Assembly: GCF_030824455.1 (NCBI RefSeq)
Contig: NZ_JAVBXR010000032.1
Span: 1 to 55,337, forward strand
DNA length: 55,337 nucleotides
DNA from: Desulfobulbus sp.
GTDB lineage: Bacteria > Desulfobacterota > Desulfobulbia > Desulfobulbales > Desulfobulbaceae
Reading direction: 5' to 3'
Shown one piece after another: positions 8,537 through 16,555 of the stretch. Under the pieces are notes generated by a model. It saw nothing but the letters and a program-made list of their open reading frames with translations, ran no database searches and had not been told where the DNA came from. A program made the position numbers and the translations under genes. Within the stretch, counting starts at the first letter, position 1; every line of letters starts with the position of its first letter.

Positions 8537-9928
8537 ATGCTTGCCGATCTTTGGAAAACGCCGGAAATTATTACCTTGGTGAGCGTAGCCGGGGTGTTGT
8601 TCTATGTGCCCATTGTGCTCTTTTTCTTTTTTCGATCAAGAACGGCGGGAATTGTAGTCATTTTATTTGTGTCAACATTTGGCAATCTTCTTTCTGATTA
8701 TGGGATACTGCCGGATCAGGCCAATTGGTTAATAGAAATCACCATAGTAATACTCCTGGTAAAGACAATTATCGTACAGGTGTTAAACAGGTCTGTTCGG
8801 CTCTATTTTGTCTTCGAGCTGTTTATGCTGTTTATAATTGTCGTTTTGTCTGCAATTCTTAATAAATCGAATTTTGCAGGCGCCATATTGATGCTTCGCC
8901 CCATGGTCAGGTATGTATTGCTGTTTTTGATCATTGTTAACACCCAGTTCGTGGAATCCGAAATTCAGCGACTGATTCGCATCATTTACTGGCTGATTTT
9001 ACTGCAACTCCCCGTTGCTTCGGTAAAATTCATGATATACGGCCAGGGTGAAATGGCTGTGGGGACATATGCGGGAATTCATGGTGGAACACTCTCTACC
9101 GTATTGCCACTGGTGGCGCTACCCTTTCTATTTTGTTTTCACCAGGTATATAAACGCACCAACTGGACTGTGGTTATGGCTGCGGCCTTTGTTGGTTTTA
9201 GTGTCATCGGCGGCAAAAGAGGCTTTATTTTTTACCTGGGTCCAGTTTTACTGTATTGGCTTTTCATGTGTATGGTTCGCTGGAGGGTTCGTTTTCAGAG
9301 TCGGGATATTGCGTTGCTCTTCGCGCTGGCTGCAGGAGCCTTCATTGCGGCGACAACTTTCGTTGTTACCCTCAACCCGGATGAGATCGGTCGATATGTT
9401 GGCAAGCGCGAGGCTGGGTATGAAGGCGTGCTCGAATATGCCTATAATTACAACATGAACGAGGTGGGGGGGGTGAGCCACGGACGCTGGGCCGCAACAA
9501 TCAAATCTCTCGAATTGGCCATTGATGGAGGATCAGGAAGTTTTTTTCTTGGGTATGGGCCTGGTGAGCTCGTTCGCTCCCGCTTTAATCAGCAATCAGC
9601 CGATCATCTTTCCGCACAACTCGGTTATGGACGCACCGAATTTGTTTATACCATGTTTCAAATAGGCCTCCTGGGAACACTTGCCTATTTCATCATGCCC
9701 ATTCGTGTTTTTTTTCTGGCAAATCGACTTTATAACATAAGCACTGATGGTTACTGGAAGGCTTTTGCAATGGGGCTAAATGTGGCTACTTTTGTTGTAA
9801 TTATGATGGGTTTGACATATTGTTATGCTTTGTTGAGCAATTTTCTTCCGCTTGTTTATTGGTGTTTTGCAGCCTTTGCTATAAAGATGATTGATTTGCA
9901 TGGAATCGGTGCGCGTCATGGTGCATGA
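8537..9928 (+). CDS. Wzy/O-antigen ligase-like polysaccharide polymerase
   Basis: A 463-residue polytopic membrane protein with roughly 10-12 hydrophobic helices and one larger polar loop (about residues 275-350, including 'MNEVGGVSHGRWAATIKSLE' and 'FFLGYGPGELVRSRF'). Large periplasmic loops with 'GHGxGxx/GYGPG'-type motifs are usual for Wzy polymerases and WaaL-type ligases, which cannot be told apart here. Its place between glycosyltransferases, with a Wzx flippase upstream, favours a Wzy-type polymerase that joins repeat units in the periplasm. No strong ribosome binding site precedes ATG 8537. Like most Wzy proteins it has little recognisable sequence identity to named families. Confidence 0.72.
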   Translation: MLADLWKTPEIITLVSVAGVLFYVPIVLFFFFRSRTAGIVVILFVSTFGNLLSDYGILPDQANWLIEITIVILLVKTIIVQVLNRSVRLYFVFELFMLFIIVVLSAILNKSNFAGAILMLRPMVRYVLLFLIIVNTQFVESEIQRLIRIIYWLILLQLPVASVKFMIYGQGEMAVGTYAGIHGGTLSTVLPLVALPFLFCFHQVYKRTNWTVVMAAAFVGFSVIGGKRGFIFYLGPVLLYWLFMCMVRWRVRFQSRDIALLFALAAGAFIAATTFVVTLNPDEIGRYVGKREAGYEGVLEYAYNYNMNEVGGVSHGRWAATIKSLELAIDGGSGSFFLGYGPGELVRSRFNQQSADHLSAQLGYGRTEFVYTMFQIGLLGTLAYFIMPIRVFFLANRLYNISTDGYWKAFAMGLNVATFVVIMMGLTYCYALLSNFLPLVYWCFAAFAIKMIDLHGIGARHGA

Positions 9929-10027
9929 TTTTCCAGCTTTGAACGGGATGTAGTTATAAATTTTGTCAAATTATGTGCAGCAAACCTATCGAAATTTTCA
10001 GGTAACGAGGATCGCCCTATTATTCCC

Positions 10028-11104
10028 ATGCGTTTTCAGATGATCATGTTGAGCCCCTCGCCCGATGCAAAAGGGGGCATTGCTTCCGTGGTTGAGAACT
10101 ACCACCAACTTGGACTGTTTGCCAAGTGGGGAGCTTATTATATCCCAACACACACGGATGGCAGTTTCTTGAAAAAAATAAGTATCCTAGCATGGTCACT
10201 GCTTCGATTTCTTCGTGTGATCCTCTCGCAAGATATCCGTTTGGTGCATGTACACACCTCTTCGCGAAGGAGTTTTTTTCGAAAAAGTCTTTTCTTCGTT
10301 TTGTGCCGTTTTTTTCGAATTCCTTACCTCGTTCACCTGCACGGGAGTGAATTTATGACCTTTTACCGAACCGAATGCTCTTGGCTAGGCAAGCGATTAG
10401 TGCATTCGGTTTTTAGCCATGCCGGAGCTGTTTTGGTGCTGTCAACGACATGGGCTGAAGCGGTTCGACCCTTTTCCACCCCAGCGCCACGTTATGTCGT
10501 GCCCAACCCCATCCGTTTTGCCGGGGTTCGCCCCGGAACGCGAAACGGATTTTCTCTCCTCTTTACTGGACGTTTGGGCCAGAGAAAGGGCGTTTTTGAT
10601 CTGGTGGAAGCCTTTTCCCGTGTGAGCAAACAAGTGCCCGCCGCCCATCTTGCCTGTTGTGGCGATGGTCAGGTTTTCGAATGCAGACAGCGGGTGGAAG
10701 CCTTGGGGTTATCACAACAGGTGGATGTCCCAGGCTGGGTTGAGGCTGATGAACTTCAACACCTCTTGGCCGTGGTCGATATCTTTGTTCTGCCGAGTTA
10801 CGACGAAGGGCTGCCCATGAGTCTGCTGGAAGCCATGGCTGCAGAACTGGTCGTAGTAACGACTCCGGTAGGCGGCATTCCCGATTTGATCGAGGACGGC
10901 GTGAATGGTTTTTTGGTGCAACCGGGAGATATTGACGGCTTGGCGACTCGGCTGATTACCTTGCTGACCAGTCCGGAACAGCGTCTTGCCATTGCAGCCA
11001 AGGCGCGGGAAACTGTCACCCAGCGGTTTTCCGCTGAACAAGTCCAGAGTAAGCTAGAAGAGGTCTATCGGCACTTCGGCCTTGAGCCGCGACAGGAACA
11101 CTGA
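10028..11104 (+). CDS. Glycosyltransferase family 4 (GT-B)
   Basis: A 358-residue group 1 glycosyltransferase. It opens with 'MIMLSPSPDAKGGIASVVEN' (a GG-loop variant) and has 'VHVHTSSRRSFFRKS', 'YLVHLHGSEFM', 'LLFTGRLGQRKGVFDLVEAF', 'DIFVLPSYDEGLPMSLLEAM' and 'GGIPDLIEDGVNGFLVQPGD', a textbook GT4 C-terminal domain. A 99-base AT-rich gap separates it from the polymerase gene, and four bases separate it from the heparinase-family gene. It probably adds a further sugar of the repeat unit. Confidence 0.9.
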   Translation: MRFQMIMLSPSPDAKGGIASVVENYHQLGLFAKWGAYYIPTHTDGSFLKKISILAWSLLRFLRVILSQDIRLVHVHTSSRRSFFRKSLFFVLCRFFRIPYLVHLHGSEFMTFYRTECSWLGKRLVHSVFSHAGAVLVLSTTWAEAVRPFSTPAPRYVVPNPIRFAGVRPGTRNGFSLLFTGRLGQRKGVFDLVEAFSRVSKQVPAAHLACCGDGQVFECRQRVEALGLSQQVDVPGWVEADELQHLLAVVDIFVLPSYDEGLPMSLLEAMAAELVVVTTPVGGIPDLIEDGVNGFLVQPGDIDGLATRLITLLTSPEQRLAIAAKARETVTQRFSAEQVQSKLEEVYRHFGLEPRQEH

Positions 11105-11107
11105 GCC

Positions 11108-12886
11108 ATGCAAGCGGAAATGCCTAGCTTTCTCTTCACTCGTCTGCGGCATGCCTCGCCGCACGAATTGGTCCACAGGGGGATTGAACAACTCACCTGG
11201 AAAATCCTGGCAAAATGTCCGCAATTTTTCCATTGGCTGGTTGAAATTCCCGAGATTTCATCCGAGTCCATTTTATCTCTTTGTTTTCCGCAGATATGTC
11301 AAGACAATCTGTCGGCATGCTCTTCTTCGCTGCATTGCGAGGAAAAGTCAGCCCCAACAGAGGACTCAGGCACTGCCGAGACGGACATTCGTGCCCTCTG
11401 GGAATCGGCCCGTCTTCAGCAGATAACTCGTTTGTTCTATCTGGCCCAGGCGAAGGCGCAGGAGGGGGAACCGGCTTCCCATGCTTTTCGTGTGGCGGAA
11501 ACAGCTCTTTTCCAGTGGTTGCGGGATAATCCTTTCCTTTCTAGCCCCCATTTTTTGTCGGTAATGGAGTGTGGTTTGCGGATTCCTGTTTTTTTCCTGG
11601 CTCTAAAGATCCTTGAACTCAGTGACCGGCAGCGCTTACAACTGCATCAGGCTATTTTTGAGCATGGCTGGCTCATTCGCCGTCGCCTTTCCTTGTATTC
11701 GTCCTTGGGCAACCACACTGTCGCGGAATGTGTTGGCTTGGTTTTGGCGGGAACCCTTTTCGCCCAAAGTGGCCAAGGAAGAGAATGGTTCCGCCGGGGG
11801 CTGCTGTTGCTCGAACAGGAGTTGCCGCACCAAATCCTTAAAGACGGTGGGCCAGCCGAGCAATCCCTGTCGTATCATCGCTTTGTTCTCGATCTGTACT
11901 GGTTCGTGGCCGATTTTCTGGAGCGCAACATGTTGCATGACTGCTCCCACTGGAAACCCCGTCTTGTTCAAGGAGAGGATTTTCTGAATGCGCTGGCTGA
12001 CTGCCAGGAAAGCTTGCCAAACATTGGCGACAGCGATGACGGTAGGGCCTTGGCACCTGGCCTGGCCCCGTTGCGCGGTACGCCGTTCCATGTTTTGCCC
12101 TCGAAGAGGGTGCAAACCTTTCCTCAATCAGGATATACCGTCCTTCGCCACGATAGCTATGCGCTGTTGACCCTCGACCACGGCCCGCTGGGCATGGCGC
12201 CTCTGTACAACCATGGCCATGCCGATGCCCTTGCCCTGACCTTGTCGGTCAAAGGCAAACAGATGCTGGTTGACTCCGGAACTTACCGCTACAACGGGGT
12301 GCCCGAGTGGCGCCGGTATTTCAAGGGCACAACGGCGCACAACACGGTCACCATCGACGACCTCGACCAGGCGGTCCAGGTGACAGGATTCATCTGGGAC
12401 AAACCCTATTCGGCGCAACTCGTCAGTTGCCGCGAGACAGAATGGGGTATGCATCTGGAGGCCACGCACAATGGCTATACACGGTTGCCCCAACCGGTCG
12501 AACATCGGCGTCACTTGTTATATGCAGAAGAAGGCTGGATAATTGTCAAGGATATGTTCAGCGGCAGGGGAGAGCATGCCTTTGAGTTGAACTTGCATCT
12601 CCATCCCGAGGCAACCGTTATGGAACGGGATGGTTGGTGGCAGGTTTGCAGGGGCGATGCCTGGCTCGCTCTTTGTCTGCTTGAAGAAGAAAACTTGATT
12701 CATGTATTCGGTCAGGAAACACCCATACTTGGCTGGTACTCTCCCGCCTATGGGGTCAAGCAGAAAACCAGCGTGCTGCAACGCCGAAAAACCGGTTCAC
12801 CCGATGCGGTCATCTTCACGGTCGCGATCATTTTTTCGGGAGTGCCGAACAGAGAAAGGCTTCAAGAGTATGCGAGCACCCTATGA
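11108..12886 (+). CDS. Heparinase II/III family protein
   Basis: A 592-residue protein with the two-part layout of the family. Residues about 1-330 form a helical toroid-like domain ('FEHGWLIRRRLSLYSSLGNH'). From about 345 onward is the heparinase II/III beta-sandwich domain with 'YNHGHADALALTLSVKGKQ', 'LVDSGTYRYNG' and 'HNTVTIDDLDQ'. Characterised members are uronate-containing polysaccharide lyases. I see no signal peptide at the N-terminus ('MQAEMPSFLFTRLRHA'), as is common for copies inside EPS loci, so it may act in the cytoplasm or in an uncharacterised way. Its presence suits a uronic-acid-containing polymer, matching the UDP-sugar dehydrogenase at 13758-15002. The stop overlaps the next start. 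Confidence 0.88.
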   Translation: MQAEMPSFLFTRLRHASPHELVHRGIEQLTWKILAKCPQFFHWLVEIPEISSESILSLCFPQICQDNLSACSSSLHCEEKSAPTEDSGTAETDIRALWESARLQQITRLFYLAQAKAQEGEPASHAFRVAETALFQWLRDNPFLSSPHFLSVMECGLRIPVFFLALKILELSDRQRLQLHQAIFEHGWLIRRRLSLYSSLGNHTVAECVGLVLAGTLFAQSGQGREWFRRGLLLLEQELPHQILKDGGPAEQSLSYHRFVLDLYWFVADFLERNMLHDCSHWKPRLVQGEDFLNALADCQESLPNIGDSDDGRALAPGLAPLRGTPFHVLPSKRVQTFPQSGYTVLRHDSYALLTLDHGPLGMAPLYNHGHADALALTLSVKGKQMLVDSGTYRYNGVPEWRRYFKGTTAHNTVTIDDLDQAVQVTGFIWDKPYSAQLVSCRETEWGMHLEATHNGYTRLPQPVEHRRHLLYAEEGWIIVKDMFSGRGEHAFELNLHLHPEATVMERDGWWQVCRGDAWLALCLLEEENLIHVFGQETPILGWYSPAYGVKQKTSVLQRRKTGSPDAVIFTVAIIFSGVPNRERLQEYASTL

Positions 12887-13647
12887 ATGACCGTTTGCCC
12901 ATTCTTGACATTTGGGTCGATCCGGTAAGCCGCGAGGAAGCCCTGCAACGGGTTCGCGACTTCCTGAAACACGGCGATCGGCCGCATGCCATTTTTGCCG
13001 CCAATCCGGAAAAAGAATTTTCCGTCCCCGCCGATCCCGAGTTGTATCAGTGCTACCGGGATGCAGCCCTGCTCCTGCCCGACGGCATTGGCGTTGTCCT
13101 GGCTGCCCGGTTGCTGCACGGGGTTCGGCTGCACCGGCTGCCCGGATCGGAATTTCTCTTCGACATCTGCCAGCTGGCCGAGGCCGAGGGGCATGCCATC
13201 TTTGTTTTCGGGGCCAAGGAGGAGGTTAACAGTCGCTCGGTGGCGCAGCTGCAGCGGCACTACCCAGGGTTGCGCATTGCCGGCCGGGCCAACGGCTACG
13301 TGCCAGACGAAGAGATGGCTCTATTGATCGAGAGGATCAATGAATCCAAAGCGGCAATCCTCTTTCTTGCCTTGGGCTCTCCGCGCCAGGAAAAATGGTT
13401 TGCCGCTCACAGGGGCATGCTGTCCACGGTTCGCGTGGTGCAGGGTGTTGGCGGCACTTTGGACACTATCGGCGGCAACGTGCGGCGTGCGCCAGAGTTT
13501 TGGTGCCGACATAATCTGGAATGGTTGTACCGGTTGACTAAAGAGCCCAAGAGGGTCAAGCGGCAAAAGGTTTTGCCTCTTTTTGCCCTGCGGATCCTCA
13601 AACAGTGGTTGAGTATGAAGGCCACCCGTGTTGTGAATCGATTTTAG
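12883..13647 (+). CDS. WecB/TagA/CpsF family glycosyltransferase (GT26)
   Basis: A 254-residue GT26 enzyme with the family's 'FAANPEKE', 'LLLPDGIGVVLAARLL', 'IFVFGAKEEV', 'LFLALGSPRQEKWFA' and 'GVGGTLDTIGGNVRRAPEFW' blocks, and the terminal 'LEWLYRL' element needed for membrane association in TagA. Such enzymes usually add N-acetylmannosamine(uronic acid) or a similar sugar as the second residue on undecaprenyl-PP-GlcNAc. That fits with the WecA-like enzyme (16556-18190) as initiator and the WecC-like dehydrogenase as precursor supplier. ATG 12883 overlaps the previous stop. It belongs to the conserved part of PEP-CTERM/exosortase EPS loci. Confidence 0.92.
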   Translation: MNDRLPILDIWVDPVSREEALQRVRDFLKHGDRPHAIFAANPEKEFSVPADPELYQCYRDAALLLPDGIGVVLAARLLHGVRLHRLPGSEFLFDICQLAEAEGHAIFVFGAKEEVNSRSVAQLQRHYPGLRIAGRANGYVPDEEMALLIERINESKAAILFLALGSPRQEKWFAAHRGMLSTVRVVQGVGGTLDTIGGNVRRAPEFWCRHNLEWLYRLTKEPKRVKRQKVLPLFALRILKQWLSMKATRVVNRF

Positions 13648-13757
13648 GGCCCACACTTTTATAAAGCCAGTAATATCCTTTGCTCTAATTTTTGTACAAT
13701 ATCCCGAGGGGTATTGGTGGTTATAAACAGCCAGCGTGTAGCTGGGGGAATCCTTAA

Positions 13758-15002
13758 ATGTTCAAAAATAAACAGAAAGTTGTTGTGATGGGGTTGGGCT
13801 ATATCGGTTTGCCGACCGCCTCCATGCTGGCCACCAAGGGGCATCAGGTGCTGGGTGTAGATGTGAACGAGTCTGCAGTTAACACCATCAACTCCGGCAG
13901 GATCCACATCGTGGAGCCCGACCTCGATATTCTGGTCCGTTCCGCTGTGAACAGCGGCAACCTGAATGCGTCGGTTACCCCGGAAGAGGCGGATACTTTC
14001 ATTCTAGCTGTGCCGACACCGTTCGAGGAAACCGAGTCAAACCCCAAATCCCCGGACATCAGCTACGTCGAGGCGGCAACCAGAGCGATTGCCCCTTTTT
14101 TGCAGGTGGGTAACCTGATCATCCTCGAATCCACCTCGCCGGTGGGAACGACCGAACGGGTCGCCGAGATCATTGCCGAACTCCGCCCCGATCTTTCCAG
14201 TCCCCATTCTCAAACTTCCGGCTCTTGTATTCACATCGCACACTGCCCGGAGCGGGTGCTGCCCGGCCACATCATCCGTGAACTGGTTGACAACGACCGG
14301 ATCATCGGCGGCATCGACAAGGCCTCGGCCCAGAAGGCTCGCGACCTGTATAAGACCTTCTGTAACGGCAGTATTTTTCTGACCGACAGCAAGACCGCTG
14401 AACTGGCCAAACTGGTGGAGAATTCCTTTCGTGACGTGAATATCGCCTTTGCCAATGAACTGTCCATGGTCTGCGATCGTCTGGGGATCAACGTCTGGGA
14501 ACTGATAGAACTGGCCAATAAACATCCGCGCGTAAACATTCTACAACCCGGACCGGGGGTGGGGGGGCATTGCATCGCCGTAGACCCCTGGTTCATTGTG
14601 GCTGCCGAGCCGGAGATGACTAGGTTGATCCGCATTGCTCGCGAGGTGAACGATTACAAGCCGCATTGGGTATTGAACCGGGTCAAAGCCAAGGCAAACC
14701 GCTTCAAAAACCCTGTTATCGGCTGCCTTGGGCTGGCGTTCAAGGCCAACATCGACGACCTGCGCGAATCCCCGGCCATGGCGATTACGCGGGAGCTGAT
14801 CGGGTCGGATGTGGGCAAGGTCATGGCCTGTGAACCGAATGTGCACAACGGATTTGACGAATTCCCGCTCCACGAGTTGCAGGAAGTGCTTCGGGAGGCG
14901 GATATCCTGCTGGTGTTAGTGGATCACGACGAATTCAAGGAGATTGACCGAGAGCTATTGAAGGAAAAGGTGCTGATTGATACGCGGGGAGTTTGGCGGT
15001 AA
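13758..15002 (+). CDS. wecC: UDP-N-acetyl-D-mannosamine dehydrogenase-type nucleotide-sugar dehydrogenase
   Basis: A 414-residue NAD-dependent UDP-sugar 6-dehydrogenase of the UDP-ManNAc/UDP-Glc dehydrogenase family. It oxidises C6 of a UDP-hexose to the uronic acid. The NAD site 'MGLGYIGLPTASMLA' is at residues 11-25, the middle domain has 'LAKLVENSFRDVNIAFANE' (Lys218), and the catalytic Cys272 is in 'GVGGHCIAVDPWF'. Closest in style to WecC, but WbpA/Ugd-like specificity cannot be excluded. A GGGGGA site precedes ATG 13758. The 110-base gap before it contains a short hairpin (CCAGC-loop-GCTGG). No UDP-GlcNAc 2-epimerase (WecB) gene is in the window, so the substrate must be made elsewhere. 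Confidence 0.9.
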   Translation: MFKNKQKVVVMGLGYIGLPTASMLATKGHQVLGVDVNESAVNTINSGRIHIVEPDLDILVRSAVNSGNLNASVTPEEADTFILAVPTPFEETESNPKSPDISYVEAATRAIAPFLQVGNLIILESTSPVGTTERVAEIIAELRPDLSSPHSQTSGSCIHIAHCPERVLPGHIIRELVDNDRIIGGIDKASAQKARDLYKTFCNGSIFLTDSKTAELAKLVENSFRDVNIAFANELSMVCDRLGINVWELIELANKHPRVNILQPGPGVGGHCIAVDPWFIVAAEPEMTRLIRIAREVNDYKPHWVLNRVKAKANRFKNPVIGCLGLAFKANIDDLRESPAMAITRELIGSDVGKVMACEPNVHNGFDEFPLHELQEVLREADILLVLVDHDEFKEIDRELLKEKVLIDTRGVWR

Positions 15003-15006
15003 TTAC

Positions 15007-16554
15007 ATGACAGGCCCTATTTTTTCCAAAATTTCTCCGGCTGTTTTTCTCCTGTTTTATGCAGCGCTCTTCACCCTGCTGTTTTTCTCCAACTTCCAGG
15101 TGATGGTGACTTGGTGGAACAACAGCGATTACAACTATTGCGCTTTCGTGCCGTTGATTGCCGGCTACCTTCTGTGGGAACGGCGTGCACAATTGCGATT
15201 GCCCTCCGTGCCTTCGCGGGCGGGGCTTGCATTCGTTGGCCTGGGAATTTTTCTCTATCTACTGGGCGAGTTAGGGGGTGAGTTTTACAGCATCTATTCT
15301 TCCTCCTGGGTTATGCTGGTTGGGCTGCTCTGGTTGCATTTTGGCTGGCGCAAACTTCGCGCCATTGCCTTTCCGGTCTGCTTTCTGTTGGCCATGTTCC
15401 CCTTCCCCAATGTGATCAACAATGCGCTTTCCTTGAACCTGAAGTTGGTTTCCTCAAAAATTGGGGTGCTGCTGCTTCAACTCATAGGCGTGTCCGTTTT
15501 TCAAGACGGCAACATCATAGACCTTGGGTTCACCAAGCTGGAGGTGGTCGAGGCCTGCAGCGGCCTGCGGTATCTCTTCCCGCTGATAATCGTCGGCATC
15601 CTCCTGGCCGCCCAGCATCGCGCCCGGTTGTGGCAGCGGGCTTTGCTGGTGCTGTCCGCTGTGCCGTTCAGCATCCTGATCAACAGCCTGCGGATCACCT
15701 GCATCGCCTGGTTGTATCCGGTTTTAGGCGCCGGGGTGGTGGATGGTTTCTGGCACGATTTTATCGGCTGGTCGCTCTTTATGGTCAGTGTTGGGGGGAT
15801 GTTAGGCGCGAGGTGGTTGTTGCTCAGGTTTGCGCCAGAGCCTCCGGGGGCATCGTCTTTTGAACGCAAAAAAACGGCAGATGGGCCACAGGCCGGATTG
15901 CGGCCAAGGCCAGTTTGGCCGATGGCGGTGGCGGCGGTGCTTATGCTTGCTTCAACGGCAATCGCCACCCGCAGCATCAATTTCCGCGAGCAAGTGCCGT
16001 TGGCCAAGCCCTTTGCCGATTTTCCCATGCAGATTGAGGATTGGCGCGGTCGGCAATCGAATCTTGAACAAATCTATCTGGCTCAATTAAAACTCAGCGA
16101 TTACCTGCTGGCCGATTATGCCAATGCCCAAGGGAAGACGGTCAGCCTCTATGTCGCTTACAACGCCAGTCAGCGCAAAGGGGCTTCCAGCCATTCCCCG
16201 GCAACCTGTCTGCCCGGCAGCGGCTGGATTTTTAAAGAATCCGGAACCACAGAACTCCCTGTAGGGCCGGGCAACGGGCAGGCAATGGTTAAACGGGCGT
16301 TCATGGAGAAAAACGGCGAACGCTTGCTGGCCTACTACTGGTTTCCCCAGCGTGGCCGGGTGTTGACCAATCTCTACCAGCTGAAATGGTTCACCTTTTG
16401 GGATGCGCTGACCCGGCAACGAACCGACGGCGCCTTGGTGCGGTTGATCACCACCGTGCAACCAGGCGAGCAACCGGCAGAGGCCGACGCGCGTTTGCAG
16501 GCGTTTGCGCGCGAGGCTGGCCCGCAACTCAACTCTTTCCTCCCGGGCCGTTGA
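15007..16554 (+). CDS. xrtD: Exosortase-EpsI fusion, XrtD type (VPLPA-CTERM class)
   Basis: A 515-residue two-domain membrane protein. Residues about 1-270 form an eight-helix exosortase with the catalytic triad Cys184 ('VEACSGLRYLFPLI'), Arg229 ('NSLRITCIAW') and His250 ('DGFWHDFIGWSLF'). After a linker and one more helix, residues about 300-515 are an EpsI domain with 'HSPATCLPGSGW' and 'YYWFPQRGRVLTNLYQLK'. Exosortases process proteins carrying a C-terminal PEP-CTERM-like tag at the outer face of the inner membrane; fusion of both domains at this length is characteristic of XrtD. I choose ATG 15007; a TTG at 14977 inside wecC would add ten residues with no better ribosome binding site. No protein in the window shows a sorting tail. 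Confidence 0.88.
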   Translation: MTGPIFSKISPAVFLLFYAALFTLLFFSNFQVMVTWWNNSDYNYCAFVPLIAGYLLWERRAQLRLPSVPSRAGLAFVGLGIFLYLLGELGGEFYSIYSSSWVMLVGLLWLHFGWRKLRAIAFPVCFLLAMFPFPNVINNALSLNLKLVSSKIGVLLLQLIGVSVFQDGNIIDLGFTKLEVVEACSGLRYLFPLIIVGILLAAQHRARLWQRALLVLSAVPFSILINSLRITCIAWLYPVLGAGVVDGFWHDFIGWSLFMVSVGGMLGARWLLLRFAPEPPGASSFERKKTADGPQAGLRPRPVWPMAVAAVLMLASTAIATRSINFREQVPLAKPFADFPMQIEDWRGRQSNLEQIYLAQLKLSDYLLADYANAQGKTVSLYVAYNASQRKGASSHSPATCLPGSGWIFKESGTTELPVGPGNGQAMVKRAFMEKNGERLLAYYWFPQRGRVLTNLYQLKWFTFWDALTRQRTDGALVRLITTVQPGEQPAEADARLQAFAREAGPQLNSFLPGR

Positions 16555-16555
16555 C

